From Parahoeflea alexandrii (GTDB taxonomy: Bacteria > Pseudomonadota > Alphaproteobacteria > Rhizobiales > Rhizobiaceae): DNA of 64,000 bases. The notes beneath the pieces were generated by a model. That model had not been told where the DNA came from. It worked only from the letters and a program-made list of their open reading frames with translations, and did not search any database. Location: the NCBI RefSeq assembly GCF_024105735.1, contig NZ_JAAAML010000002.1:806001-870000 (forward strand), read 5' to 3'. The position numbers were made by a program, and so were the translations under genes. Shown here piece by piece: positions 26,035 to 35,326 of this stretch (its first letter is position 1; each line of letters opens with the position of its first letter).

Positions 26035-27972
26035 ATGAAAACTGCAGTTTCTCGGTTGCGACGTCTGTTGGTGGTGCCTGCCGACAATGCAGATCTGCTG
26101 AAGGCCCAGTTTGAGGTTTTTTCCAAACAGGTGCCCCTGATGTATGCGATCGTGCTGATCAATGCATGGGCGCTTGCCATCACCTTTGCGCAACGGGCGC
26201 CCGATTGGCTGACGATCTGGATTCCGGCCTTCATTTCAGTGGTGTGCTGTGTCCGAGTCGCGAGCTGGTGGCGCTCCGTCTCCGCCGTGCCCGATGCCAA
26301 AACCGCGCACAAGGCGCTGACCCGAACCAATCAGTTCAGCTTCATCCTCACTGCTGCTCTCGTTGCATGGTCGTTGTCGCTCTATCCCTATGGCGATGCC
26401 TACATGCGCGGCAATATCGCTTTCTTCGTCGGCATCACCGGCCTGGGTGTGATCATCTGTCTGCAGCAATTGCCCTCGGCGGCGTTCATTGTCGCGGCCG
26501 TGATCAACATTTCGTTCGTGACCTATTTCAGCCTTGCCGGGATCGCCTCCTTCTTGGGCATGGCTGTGAACCTGGTGCTGGTGTCAGTCGCCCTGCTGCT
26601 GGTCGTCACGGTGCAGTACCGGCATTTCTCCGCAGCGGTGACAGCCCGAGCCAAGCTGGAAACTGCAAACCACGAAAATGAACGGCTTGCCAACCTGGAC
26701 AGCCTGACCGGACTGTCCAACCGCCGCCAGTTCTTCGCACGGCTTGAACAGGACTTCTCAAACGCGAAAGGCCGGCGGCTGGCTGTCGGTCTCATCGATC
26801 TCGATGGCTTCAAGCCCGTCAATGATCTCTATGGTCATACCGCCGGTGACAGCCTGCTTTACGAGGTTGGCCAGCGTTTGTTGGCGTTTGTCGGCGACAG
26901 TGGTCATGTCGCAAGGCTGGGTGGTGACGAGTTCGCCTTCATTGTCGACGATTGTCCCGACAACGAGGCCCTGATCGGCCTTGGTGAGGAGATCTGCGCA
27001 GCGCTGCGGACCCCGTTCGTGCTGAGCGACTCGACGGTCCTGATCTCCGGATCGATTGGCTTTTCCGTGTATCCCGAGCTCGCCGAAGACGTGCACCAGC
27101 TTTATGAGCGGGCCGATTACGCGCTCTACAAGGGCAAGGAATCAAACCGCGGTCATGCGCTTCTGTTCAGCAAGGAACATGTTGCCGCCATCGAGCAGAA
27201 CCAGCAACTGGAGCAATTGCTCAGCAAGGCTGATCTTGATGCGGAGCTGACCGTCTTCTTCCAGCCCATCGTCAACATCCAAAGCGGCAGGACCGTTTCG
27301 TTCGAAGCCCTGGCGCGGTGGAACAGTCCGGTGCTCGGCAACGTCTCGCCTGCCGTGTTCATCCCTGTTGCCGAACGTATCGGGCTGATCAGCGAACTGA
27401 CCTGCACATTGCTGAGAAAGGCCCTTGCTACGGCCATCACCTGGCCTGAGGAGGTGGGCCTGTCCTTCAACCTGTCCACGCACGACATCAGTTCATCCGA
27501 CGATGTGGCGACCATTGTCGGCATCATCCTGTCAAGCGGCATGGATCCCAGGCGGCTTGATCTGGAGATCACCGAAACGGCGATGATGTATGATTTTGCC
27601 CAGGCCAAGGCCGCTATCGAGATCTTCAAGATCCTCGGCTGCGGGATGGCGCTGGACGACTTCGGCACCGGCTATTCGAGCCTCAGCCAGTTGCACGCGC
27701 TGCCGCTGACCAAGATCAAGATCGACCGCAGTTTCGTCTCCGGTCTGCACAAGAACCCGGCAAGCTACAAGATCGTCAAGTCCCTGCTTGCACTCAGCTC
27801 CGACATGGATCTGGACTGTGTCATCGAAGGCGTCGAGACCAGCGAGGAGCTCGAGGTGCTCAAGAAGCTCGGCGGGATTCTGGTTCAGGGTTACTATTAC
27901 TCCGCCCCCGTCGCTGGGAGCGAGATCGGGAGATTTCTTCCCCGGCCCGAATTGGGCCGCAAGGCGGGTTGA
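26035..27972 (+). CDS. Membrane bifunctional diguanylate cyclase/phosphodiesterase (GGDEF-EAL)
   Basis: A 645-residue c-di-GMP enzyme with about 190 N-terminal residues of transmembrane helices, then GGDEF (LGGDEFAF intact) and EAL (FEALARWNSP, DDFGTGYSSL intact). No RxxD inhibitory site is present before GGDEF. The plan matches the 4697-6613 protein, so the two may be distant paralogues. GTG 26032 and ATG 26035 are adjacent in frame; ATG is listed. The ribosome site is weak. A+T-rich DNA with a TATACT hexamer at 25971-25976 lies upstream, without a good -35. It ends tail-to-tail with another GGDEF-EAL gene. Confidence 0.9.
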   Translation: MKTAVSRLRRLLVVPADNADLLKAQFEVFSKQVPLMYAIVLINAWALAITFAQRAPDWLTIWIPAFISVVCCVRVASWWRSVSAVPDAKTAHKALTRTNQFSFILTAALVAWSLSLYPYGDAYMRGNIAFFVGITGLGVIICLQQLPSAAFIVAAVINISFVTYFSLAGIASFLGMAVNLVLVSVALLLVVTVQYRHFSAAVTARAKLETANHENERLANLDSLTGLSNRRQFFARLEQDFSNAKGRRLAVGLIDLDGFKPVNDLYGHTAGDSLLYEVGQRLLAFVGDSGHVARLGGDEFAFIVDDCPDNEALIGLGEEICAALRTPFVLSDSTVLISGSIGFSVYPELAEDVHQLYERADYALYKGKESNRGHALLFSKEHVAAIEQNQQLEQLLSKADLDAELTVFFQPIVNIQSGRTVSFEALARWNSPVLGNVSPAVFIPVAERIGLISELTCTLLRKALATAITWPEEVGLSFNLSTHDISSSDDVATIVGIILSSGMDPRRLDLEITETAMMYDFAQAKAAIEIFKILGCGMALDDFGTGYSSLSQLHALPLTKIKIDRSFVSGLHKNPASYKIVKSLLALSSDMDLDCVIEGVETSEELEVLKKLGGILVQGYYYSAPVAGSEIGRFLPRPELGRKAG

Positions 27973-28033
27973 GCCTCCTGTCGCAGCGGAGCTGGCGCGT
28001 GGTGGTCAACGGTTCTTGCCGGTCAATAGCCGC

Positions 28034-30208
28034 TCAGGCGGTGCGGGCTTGCTCGCTCGGCTTCAGGCGCTGGATCTTCTTGACCACTTCCGGGATCAGC
28101 AAGGCGGGGGCCGGCCTGGAATAGTAATAGCCCTGTATGGCATCGCAGCCTATGTCACGGATCACGGTGACCTCTTCGAGCGTTTCGGCACCTTCGACGA
28201 CGATGTCAAAACCCAGGCCACGGCCGAGTTCGAGGATCCCGCGCATCACCTTCTGCTTGCGCACATCCGTGTCGATGTCGGAGACGAAGCTCCGGTCGAC
28301 CTTCAGCTGGTCGAACGGAAGCCGGTTGAGATACCCCAGCGAGGAATAGCCCGATCCGAAATCATCAAGTGACAGCAGCACACCGAGCTGACGCAACGCC
28401 GCCAGAACCTTTTCGATGCGCTGTTTGCTCTGGTCGACAAACACCCCTTCCGTAATTTCGATGCAGATCTCGTTGCCCGCCAGGTCATGGCGTTTGAGCG
28501 CGTCCTTGACCACCTCGATGAAATTCGGCTGCCACAACTGGATCGGCGAAACGTTTATCGAGATGTGACGGAACCCGAAACCGGCCGCGCGCCATTTCGC
28601 AGCCTGTTCGCAGGCCAGTTCGAGAATCAGGGTTCCCAGGTCGACGATCTGGCCGCTGGCCTCGGCGATCGGAATGAACATGCCCGGCGAAATCGGTCCT
28701 TCCGCCGGATGGGTCCAGCGTGCCAGCGCCTCGACACCGGCGAGTTGGTGGGTCGCCGGGTTGACCTGCGGCTGGAAGTGAACCTCGATCTCGCGATCGG
28801 CGATCGCCAGCCTCAGCATCCGCTCTATCCGCATGTGGTTCTGGAAATCGTCAAGCATCTCGGATGAGAAGAACACCGCCCGGTCGCCCTTTGCCTTGGC
28901 CTTGCGCAGGGCGAGGCCGGCGTTGCGGTGGGCCTCATCGGCATCGCTGGCGTCGTGTTGCAGTAGAACGATCCCGATCGAGCCGGTCAGGCGGATTTCG
29001 CCGGCGTTGAGTTGCAGCGGCTCATGGATCTCGGTCAGCAGTTTTTCCGCCAGTGTTTCCACCTCCTCGGCCGGGCGGCCATCACCGATCAGCACCGCGA
29101 AATGGTCCGCGGCCAGGCGGGCAATCCGGGCGCTGTCTCCGGCAGTGTCCTTGATGCGGGCAGCGATGAGCTTGATCACCCGGTCGCCGACGCTCTGGCC
29201 ATATCCGTCGTTGACCTGCTTGAACTTGTCGAGGTCGATATGCAGCAGGGTCCACTTGCGCTGCCCCGAGAGACTTTCGCTCAGCGCCTGGTCGAGGTCG
29301 TTGAGATGTCTGCTGCGGTTGGCAAGGCCCGTCAACGGATCGGTATAGGCGAGGTGGGCAAGCTTTCCCTGCAGCGCGACCACCCTTTCGAGCCCCTGCG
29401 CCAGCGCGCCGATCTCGTCGTTCCGCTTCCTGTAGGGCACCGCGCCCGCTGGGGCTCCGGCAGCCAGGTCCTCGGCATACCGCGAAAGCGCCCTGAGCGG
29501 CTTGAGCTCGGCACCCAGGCTGGCGGCGCCGAAGGCGGCGACCAGGACGAGAATGAGGCCGGTTGCAATAATGATCTGCCGCCGCAGCTCGTTTCTTGCC
29601 GCGACCAGATCGTCCACCCAGCCGACATCGACGGCCAGTGCGCCGGCGACACTGCCGGTGGCCGTCTGGATCGGCGTCAGATAGGCCAGCCGCATCCGCC
29701 CCATCACCGGAACCTCGCCAAGATGCGGCCGGTTGTTGATCAGATTGTCATAGGCGGGGTGCATGATCCCGATCGACATCGGCGGCGGCATCGATCCGTC
29801 CGGTCTGCGGAAAGTCGTGGCAAACCGGTCAAACGCCTGGGACTCGGGATTGAGTCTGAACAGGTTGGCGGCACCCTGGTTGATAGCCCCGATCTCCTTG
29901 AGAAGCGCGTCATGGGCGTCACGGAAGGTTAGGGCTCCCGTCGGATCCTCCCCTTTCAGCCGCAGGGCCAGCGGAGTACCGGCCTCGTCGCGGATCACTG
30001 TGAACTCGGAGGCGAGACGCTCCGCAAACAGTGCCGTGGCTGCCCGCGCGGCGCGGTCGATGCGGATCTCGGAATTCGCTGCGGTCACCTGGTAGAGCTT
30101 GAAATAGCCCAGCGTTGCCGTGATGAGAATTGAAACAGAAACGATCAGGACCAGGAGAGTAGTCACCCTGCCGGTTATTCCTTTGAGGAACGTGAGTAAT
30201 TTGGACAT
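28034..30208 (-). CDS. Membrane GGDEF-EAL protein with degenerate GGDEF site (probable phosphodiesterase)
   Basis: A 724-residue protein: transmembrane helix near 13-35, a periplasmic sensor of about 180 residues, a second helix (IIIATGLILVLVAAFGAAS), a HAMP segment, then GGDEF and EAL domains. The cyclase signature is replaced by RLAADHF (AADHF instead of GGDEF), so synthesis of c-di-GMP is unlikely. The EAL domain keeps VEALARW, ICIEITE, DDFGSGYSS and KVDRSFV, consistent with active phosphodiesterase. The dead GGDEF may bind GTP and regulate EAL, as known for some relatives. Start ATG 30208 has AGGA nine bases upstream. It converges on the 26035 gene. Confidence 0.9.
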   Translation of the reverse strand: MSKLLTFLKGITGRVTTLLVLIVSVSILITATLGYFKLYQVTAANSEIRIDRAARAATALFAERLASEFTVIRDEAGTPLALRLKGEDPTGALTFRDAHDALLKEIGAINQGAANLFRLNPESQAFDRFATTFRRPDGSMPPPMSIGIMHPAYDNLINNRPHLGEVPVMGRMRLAYLTPIQTATGSVAGALAVDVGWVDDLVAARNELRRQIIIATGLILVLVAAFGAASLGAELKPLRALSRYAEDLAAGAPAGAVPYRKRNDEIGALAQGLERVVALQGKLAHLAYTDPLTGLANRSRHLNDLDQALSESLSGQRKWTLLHIDLDKFKQVNDGYGQSVGDRVIKLIAARIKDTAGDSARIARLAADHFAVLIGDGRPAEEVETLAEKLLTEIHEPLQLNAGEIRLTGSIGIVLLQHDASDADEAHRNAGLALRKAKAKGDRAVFFSSEMLDDFQNHMRIERMLRLAIADREIEVHFQPQVNPATHQLAGVEALARWTHPAEGPISPGMFIPIAEASGQIVDLGTLILELACEQAAKWRAAGFGFRHISINVSPIQLWQPNFIEVVKDALKRHDLAGNEICIEITEGVFVDQSKQRIEKVLAALRQLGVLLSLDDFGSGYSSLGYLNRLPFDQLKVDRSFVSDIDTDVRKQKVMRGILELGRGLGFDIVVEGAETLEEVTVIRDIGCDAIQGYYYSRPAPALLIPEVVKKIQRLKPSEQARTA

Positions 30209-30499
30209 GTTCTGCTGTCCTGACAAAATATAGATGTAATCGACAGGAGTTTAATGTGCAAAACTTGCGCGAAAATGAAGAGGAAAGAGTCAATGTTTCC
30301 TGGTTTTGAAGCCGCTTGATTGGCCCGTTTCGAAACGCATGTTCAGTATCAACACAGTTTTCACACTGCGCAACGGGGAAGGGGTGACCGGATCGGCGCG
30401 CCATGAGGTCAGGCAAGATCGGCAGGCAGGCGCACGGCGGTGCACGGCAAGAGCGGATTGTTCAGTGGCGTGTCGAAACCTCGACAAGCATCCTGACAC
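30209..30499. other. Spacer with a perfect 12-bp palindrome
   Basis: No gene is supported. The palindrome CGTTTCGAAACG lies at 30326-30337, about 120 bases upstream of the leftward GGDEF-EAL gene and downstream of hemW. It could be a binding site for an unidentified dimeric regulator. The promoter of the GGDEF-EAL gene should be here but has no clear boxes. Confidence 0.35.
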
Positions 30500-31753
30500 T
30501 CAGAACGCGAGATCGGCAACCACCGCGTCGAGCACCAGCATGCCCGCTTGCGTGCAGCGGATCCGGTCCGCACCCATCTTCTCGATCATGCCGTGATGGA
30601 TCAGGAAATCGGTGCGGTCGGGATCGAGTCCTCGCCCGGCCAATGCGCCCCAGCGTTTCAGGTTGATGCCTTCGCGCAGCCGTAATCCCATCAGCAGCAA
30701 TTCGTCGGCCTGCTCCTGTGCCGTCAGTTCGGTTGTTTCGGTCATACCATGACCGTTTTCTGCAACAAGCTTCAGCCAGGTCTCTGGAGTGCGCTCGGTC
30801 GCCGTGGCAATCTTGCCGGTCTTGGTCGACAGCCGGCCATGCGCGCCGGGGCCGATGCCGGCATAGTCGCCATAACGCCAGTAGGTCAGATTGTGCCGGC
30901 TCTCGGCGCCAGGCCGGGCGTGGTTCGACACCTCGTAGGCGGGCAGCCCGTGCCGCTCGCACACCCGATGGGTGAGTTCATAAAGCTCGGCGGAAAGGTC
31001 GCCATCGGGGACGATCAGCTTGCCGGCCTTGTGCAATCCGTAAAACGGTGTGCCTTCCTCGATCGTCAGCTGGTAGAGCGACAGGTGGTCGGCGGCCAGC
31101 GAAATGGCCTCTTCCAGTTCCGCTGCCCAGGCCTCCGCGGTTTGATCCGGCCGCGCATAGATCAGGTCGAACGACATCCGCGGGAAGATTTCGCGCGCCA
31201 GCCCGATGGCTTTCAGCGCCTCGGCCCGGTTGTGCAGCCGTCCCAGCCGTTTCAGGTCAGGGTCGTTGAGGGCCTGCACGCCCATCGACACCCGGTTGAC
31301 CCCCGCCTGCCGGTAGCCGCGAAACCGGCCGGCCTCGACACTCGACGGGTTGGCCTCCAGCGTGATCTCGATCCCTTCCGGCACCACCCAGGCGTCGCGA
31401 ACCGCATCGAGAATGGCGCCGACCGTGTCGGGTGACATCAGCGACGGCGTGCCGCCGCCAAAGAACATGCTGGTGACAACCCTGGGGCCCGACATGGCCC
31501 GCATCGCTGCGATTTCCTGCTTGAAAGCCGCAACATAGGCCTGCTGGTCGATACCGGCATGCCGGACATGGCTGTTGAAATCGCAATAGGGGCATTTTGC
31601 GGCGCAGAACGGCCAGTGCAGGTAGACGCCGAACCCGGGCTTGCCGGTGTCCGGCGCAATGCTGTCGGCTGCATGGGTGGCGTTCACGCCGGTACCGCTG
31701 TGGGTGCCGGATCCGGATACCGGTTGGTCCGTTGGGCGGGACGGCGTGCTCAC
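30500..31753 (-). CDS. hemW: HemW-type radical SAM protein (heme chaperone)
   Basis: A 417-residue radical SAM protein. The iron-sulfur motif is [11 protein letters not shown], followed by FGGGTPSLM (SAM contact) and the HemN-like C-terminal domain containing [22 protein letters not shown] (split as [19 protein letters not shown]). HemW was long annotated as coproporphyrinogen dehydrogenase but is now known to bind heme and deliver it to proteins. An N-terminal tail of about 37 polar residues precedes the core. The GTG start overlaps the rdgB stop (GTGA), so expression is coupled to rdgB and rph. Confidence 0.93.
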   Translation of the reverse strand: MSTPSRPTDQPVSGSGTHSGTGVNATHAADSIAPDTGKPGFGVYLHWPFCAAKCPYCDFNSHVRHAGIDQQAYVAAFKQEIAAMRAMSGPRVVTSMFFGGGTPSLMSPDTVGAILDAVRDAWVVPEGIEITLEANPSSVEAGRFRGYRQAGVNRVSMGVQALNDPDLKRLGRLHNRAEALKAIGLAREIFPRMSFDLIYARPDQTAEAWAAELEEAISLAADHLSLYQLTIEEGTPFYGLHKAGKLIVPDGDLSAELYELTHRVCERHGLPAYEVSNHARPGAESRHNLTYWRYGDYAGIGPGAHGRLSTKTGKIATATERTPETWLKLVAENGHGMTETTELTAQEQADELLLMGLRLREGINLKRWGALAGRGLDPDRTDFLIHHGMIEKMGADRIRCTQAGMLVLDAVVADLAF

Positions 31754-32403
31754 GTTGCGGCTACACCGAGACGTTGTTCCGCAAACAGCTTGAAGGCGCG
31801 CGCGCGGTGCGACAGCGCGGTCGCCTGGCCGGGAGTCCAGCCATGCTTTTCTTCAGCCGGCATTTCGCCGAATGTGCGGCTATGGCCATCGGGGCGGAAC
31901 ACCGGATCGTAGCCGAAGCCCAGCGACCCGCGCGGTGGCCAGACAAGAACGCCGTCCGCCTCGCCGCGATAGAAGCTGACCTCGCCCGTGGGCGTTGCCA
32001 GGCACAGCACGCTGACAAAGCGTCCGGTACGCTGCGCGTCGGTTTCCGCGCCGCGCGCCTTGAGCGCATCCTCGACCTTCTGCATGGCCACGTTGAAGTC
32101 GCGGCTTCCGTCTTCAAGCGTCGCCCAGTCGGCAGTGTACACTCCGGGTGCGCCATCGAGCGCGTCGACCACCAGGCCTGAATCATCCGACAATGCGATC
32201 AGCCCCGAGGCCTTCGCGGCGGCAAGCGCCTTGGTTGCCGCATTGGCCTCGAATGTATCGCCGGTTTCCTCGGGTTCCGGCAGCCCGAGTTCTGCCGCCG
32301 AGGTGACCTCGACGCCGAGCGGTCCGCACAGGTCACGGATTTCCGAGATCTTGCCGGCATTGTGGCTGGCGACCAGCAGTTTGGTGAGGGGCGCGTCCGT
32401 CAT
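31750..32403 (-). CDS. rdgB: RdgB/HAM1 family non-canonical purine NTP pyrophosphatase
   Basis: A 217-residue house-cleaning enzyme that hydrolyses dITP and XTP. It shows the N-terminal [14 protein letters not shown], the active-site [18 protein letters not shown] and the C-terminal [10 protein letters not shown] and SHRARAF motifs. ATG 32403 gives the standard length; the open frame upstream is antisense read-through of rph. It lies five bases after rph and overlaps hemW by four bases, forming the compact rph-rdgB-hemW operon typical of Hyphomicrobiales. The ribosome site is weak, suggesting coupling to rph. Confidence 0.95.
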   Translation of the reverse strand: MTDAPLTKLLVASHNAGKISEIRDLCGPLGVEVTSAAELGLPEPEETGDTFEANAATKALAAAKASGLIALSDDSGLVVDALDGAPGVYTADWATLEDGSRDFNVAMQKVEDALKARGAETDAQRTGRFVSVLCLATPTGEVSFYRGEADGVLVWPPRGSLGFGYDPVFRPDGHSRTFGEMPAEEKHGWTPGQATALSHRARAFKLFAEQRLGVAAT

Positions 32404-32408
32404 CGGTG

Positions 32409-33134
32409 TTACAGCGGTCCTGCGACCGTTTCCTTCTGCATGGCGACCAGATCGGCAATCCCGTTCTTGGCCAGTTCCAGAAGTTCGAGCAATTGTTCCT
32501 GCGTGAACGGCTCGGCTTCGGCCGTGCCCTGGATCTCGACGATGCCGCCCGAGCCGGTCATGACGAAATTGGCGTCCGTTTCCGCCGCGGAATCCTCGAG
32601 ATAGTCGAGATCGATCACCGGCTGCGAGGCAAAGATGCCGCAGGAGACGGCGGCGACATTGTCCTTGAGCACGCGCTCGGTGCGAACCATGGCCCGCGCT
32701 TCCATCCACTTCAGGCAGTCGTGCAGCGCGATCCATGCGCCTGTGATGGCGGCCGTGCGGGTGCCGCCATCGGCCTGGATGACGTCGCAATCGACCGTGA
32801 TCTGGCGTTCGCCGAGTTCTTCGAGATTGACGACGGCGCGCAGCGAGCGGCCGATCAGGCGCTGGATTTCAAGCGTCCGGCCGCCCTGCTTGCCCGAGGA
32901 GGCTTCGCGGCGCATGCGGTCGCCTGTCGAGCGCGGCAGCATGCCGTATTCGGCGGTGACCCAGCCCTTGCCACCATTGCGCAGCCACGGTGGAACCCGT
33001 TCTTCAAGACTGGCGGTGCAAAGCACATGGGTGTCGCCGAACTTGACCAGGCAAGAGCCCTCGGCGTGCTTGGAAACGTTGCGTTCGAAGCTGACCGCCC
33101 GCATCTTGTCTGTGTTCCGGCCCGATGGGCGCAT
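32409..33134 (-). CDS. rph: Ribonuclease PH
   Basis: A 241-residue phosphorolytic 3'-5' exoribonuclease that trims tRNA 3' ends. Features include [12 protein letters not shown] at the start, the substrate-binding [31 protein letters not shown] and the metal/phosphate-site motif [17 protein letters not shown]. All are intact and the C-terminus is full length, unlike the truncated K-12 E. coli copy. ATG 33134 is supported by AGGAG seven bases upstream. It heads the rph-rdgB-hemW operon and is divergent from hrcA. Confidence 0.96.
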   Translation of the reverse strand: MRPSGRNTDKMRAVSFERNVSKHAEGSCLVKFGDTHVLCTASLEERVPPWLRNGGKGWVTAEYGMLPRSTGDRMRREASSGKQGGRTLEIQRLIGRSLRAVVNLEELGERQITVDCDVIQADGGTRTAAITGAWIALHDCLKWMEARAMVRTERVLKDNVAAVSCGIFASQPVIDLDYLEDSAAETDANFVMTGSGGIVEIQGTAEAEPFTQEQLLELLELAKNGIADLVAMQKETVAGPL

Positions 33135-33328
33135 GATATCTCTCCTGATTTCAATGTTGCCGCCTTCTATCGGCGCGCGCCGCCCGATGCAAAGAAAAAG
33201 CGCTCCACCCCGACGATTGCGCCGAGGCTGATGCCAATGCCGCCAGGTGCGGGTTGCCTCTTCCGTGTTGAGGCGCAAATACCTATATTCCCGCTAGGCA
33301 GCGCCGCAGGCGGCCTGTAGGAAACTGC

Positions 33329-33362
33329 ACATGACCATGACCAAGACATGACCATGAACACC
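33329..33362 (+). repeat. 17-bp tandem duplication at the hrcA start, creating a six-codon leader frame
   Basis: ACATGACCATGA occurs at 33329-33340 and again at 33346-33357, 17 bases apart, so the hrcA start region appears duplicated. The good ribosome site AGGAAAC (33319-33325) now faces the first copy, which reads as a six-residue frame (33331-33351) ending in a TGA that overlaps the hrcA ATG. hrcA may therefore be translated by coupling to this leader. Confidence 0.5.
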
Positions 33363-34433
33363 CCATCCATCCCGGCGGACCTTGTCGGGGCGCTTGACGA
33401 ACGTTCGCGCGAAATTTTCCGCGCACTGGTGGAAAGCTACATGGAATCCGGCGATCCGCTCGGCTCCCGCAGTCTTTCGCGGATGTTGCCGATGTCGCTG
33501 TCACCGGCATCCATCCGCAACGTGATGAGTGATCTCGAGGATCTCGGCCTGATCTACGCACCCCATGTCAGTGCCGGCAGGCTGCCGACCCAGAAGGGCC
33601 TGCGCTTCTTTGTCGACGCCTTCATGCAGGTCGGCGATCTGCAGCCGGAGATGCGCCAGACAATTGAGCGTCAGGTCCATTCCGAAGACACCAGCCGTCC
33701 GGTCGAGACACTGCTGACAGAGGCCAGCCAGATGCTGTCGGGCATGACCCGCGGGGCAGGCCTCGTCATCGCCGCCAAGCAGGATTCCACCATCCGCCAT
33801 ATCGAGTTCATCAGGCTCGACCCAAAGCGGGCGCTGGTGGTGCTGGTCGGTGGCAACGACCAGGTCGAGAACCGTGTGATGGAATTGCCGGATGGCGTTA
33901 CCGCCGGACAATTGACCGAGGCGGCTAATTTTCTCAATGCCCATCTGGCCGGAAGGACGATGAGCGAGGTCCGCCAGGAACTGGAACGGATCACCGACGA
34001 GGTCCGCTCCGAGCTCGATGTGCTCTCGCGCGATCTGGTAGAGCGCGGCCTGGCGGTCTGGGCCGGAAGCCGCGAGGGTGCCAGCACCGCGCGGCTCATC
34101 GTGCGTGGCCGCGGCAATCTTCTGGAAGGCCTTTCTGCTGGCGAGGAGCTCGATCGTCTCAAGCTGCTGTTTGACGAACTTGAGCGCAAGGAAAGCCTGA
34201 TCGAGCTGATGACGCTGGCCGAGGAGGGCTCCGGTGTGCGGATCTTCATCGGATCGGAAAACAAGCTGTTTTCGCTCTCGGGCTCATCCCTGATCGTGGC
34301 GCCCTGGCGCGACGGCGAGGACAAGGTCGTGGGCGCCGTCGGCATCATCGGCCCGACCCGGCTCAACTACGCCCGTATTGTCCCGATGGTCGATTACACC
34401 GCGCAGCTGGTCTCGCGCCTGGTTCGCAAATAG
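33348..34433 (+). CDS. hrcA: Heat-inducible transcription repressor HrcA
   Basis: A 361-residue repressor with an N-terminal winged helix (EIFRALVESYMESGDPLGSRSLSRML and SPASIRNVMSDLEDLGLI), a GAF-like middle domain and the C-terminal dimerisation segment ending GIIGPTRLNYARIVPMVDYTA. HrcA binds CIRCE elements to repress groESL or dnaK operons and is itself stabilised by GroEL. No CIRCE sequence (TTAGCACTC-N9-GAGTGCTAA) was found before hrcA or grpE. Two in-frame ATGs (33348, 33354) are possible; the first overlaps the upstream six-codon frame. It is followed by grpE after 218 bases. Confidence 0.95.
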   Translation: MTMNTPSIPADLVGALDERSREIFRALVESYMESGDPLGSRSLSRMLPMSLSPASIRNVMSDLEDLGLIYAPHVSAGRLPTQKGLRFFVDAFMQVGDLQPEMRQTIERQVHSEDTSRPVETLLTEASQMLSGMTRGAGLVIAAKQDSTIRHIEFIRLDPKRALVVLVGGNDQVENRVMELPDGVTAGQLTEAANFLNAHLAGRTMSEVRQELERITDEVRSELDVLSRDLVERGLAVWAGSREGASTARLIVRGRGNLLEGLSAGEELDRLKLLFDELERKESLIELMTLAEEGSGVRIFIGSENKLFSLSGSSLIVAPWRDGEDKVVGAVGIIGPTRLNYARIVPMVDYTAQLVSRLVRK

Positions 34434-34505
34434 CGCGGCGGCCGGGCCAGGACATGGCTGCCGCAGGGCGGCTTGGCAGGGTTCCGCAGATTGCGGTTTT
34501 CGCTT

Positions 34506-34546
34506 GCCCTGCAGGCCGGCGCAAGCACGCCGCCGCGTTGCAGGGC
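34506..34546 (+). terminator. Inverted repeat at the 3' side of hrcA
   Basis: GCCCTGCA (34506-34513) pairs with TGCAGGGC (34539-34546) around a G+C-rich 25-base interior. It is followed almost at once by CTTGATTTTTA, so it resembles a terminator whose T-run coincides with the candidate grpE promoter. The long loop makes it a weak case. Confidence 0.35.
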
Positions 34547-34575
34547 CTTGATTTTTACGGCCCGAACGTCGATAT
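34547..34575 (+). promoter_or_regulatory. RpoH (heat-shock sigma32) type promoter for grpE
   Basis: CTTGAT (34547-34552), 17 bases, then CGATAT (34570-34575) resemble alphaproteobacterial RpoH promoters (CTTGAA-N17-CYATNT-like). The start codon of grpE is 76 bases downstream. A 6-bp hairpin GATATG-CGTGG-CATATC (34571-34587) overlaps the -10 and start region. The product, a heat-shock co-chaperone, supports the assignment. Confidence 0.5.
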
Positions 34576-34651
34576 GCGTGGCATATCTCCGGGTCATCCA
34601 TGCAATCGGTGATCCTCAGACACTCATCACAACAGTCAGGACATGCACAAC

Positions 34652-35296
34652 ATGAGCGATGAAAGCCAGGGCCGCGAACACGATAAGCCGCAGGCCGACG
34701 CCGCACCCGAGGTTGAACAGGCCGCCAATCCTGGCCAGGAACAGGAGCTGGACCCGATGCAGGTGCTGATGGCCGAGATTGCCGATCTCAAGGACCAGCG
34801 CCTGCGCATGGCCGCCGAGATGGAAAATCTGCGCCGCCGCACCGCGCGCGAGATCAAGGACGCCAAGAGCTACGCCATTTCCGGCTTCGCCCGTGACATG
34901 CTGCAGGTCTCCGACAATCTTCAGCGCGCCCTCGCGGCGGTTCCGGAACAGTCCGAGGCTGCGTCCGACAACGGCCTGAAGACCCTCGTCGAGGGTGTCG
35001 AACTGACCGAACGCGCGATGCTGTCGACGCTGGAGCGTCACGGTGTGCGCAAGCTCGAGCCGATGGGCCAGAAGTTCGATCCGAACTTCCACCAGGCCAT
35101 GTACGAGGTCCCAAACACCGAGGTGCCCAACAACACCGTCCTCGACGTGGTTCAGCCCGGCTACGTGATCGGCGACCGGATGTTGCGTCCGGCCATGGTC
35201 GGCGTTTCCAAGGGTGGCCCCAAGGAAACCGCGCAGCCCGAAGCCGCGCAATCAGATTCCGATGGCCCGGATCCGGCCTCCGGCTACGACGTCTGA
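34652..35296 (+). CDS. grpE: GrpE, nucleotide exchange factor of DnaK
   Basis: A 214-residue co-chaperone that releases ADP from DnaK. The N-terminus is acidic and disordered, followed by the long coiled-coil [25 protein letters not shown] region and the beta domain with [37 protein letters not shown] (core [19 protein letters not shown]). ATG 34652 is preferred to ATG 34643 because AGGA then has ten-base spacing. It follows hrcA, and an RpoH-like promoter in the gap suggests separate heat induction. Confidence 0.96.
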   Translation: MSDESQGREHDKPQADAAPEVEQAANPGQEQELDPMQVLMAEIADLKDQRLRMAAEMENLRRRTAREIKDAKSYAISGFARDMLQVSDNLQRALAAVPEQSEAASDNGLKTLVEGVELTERAMLSTLERHGVRKLEPMGQKFDPNFHQAMYEVPNTEVPNNTVLDVVQPGYVIGDRMLRPAMVGVSKGGPKETAQPEAAQSDSDGPDPASGYDV

Positions 35297-35326
35297 GGCC
35301 TGCCCCGGCGGGGAGAGGAACCACCC

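Noticed and set aside
33135-33347. CIRCE element before hrcA
   Set aside because: TTAGCACTC-N9-GAGTGCTAA or a near match was not found here or before grpE.
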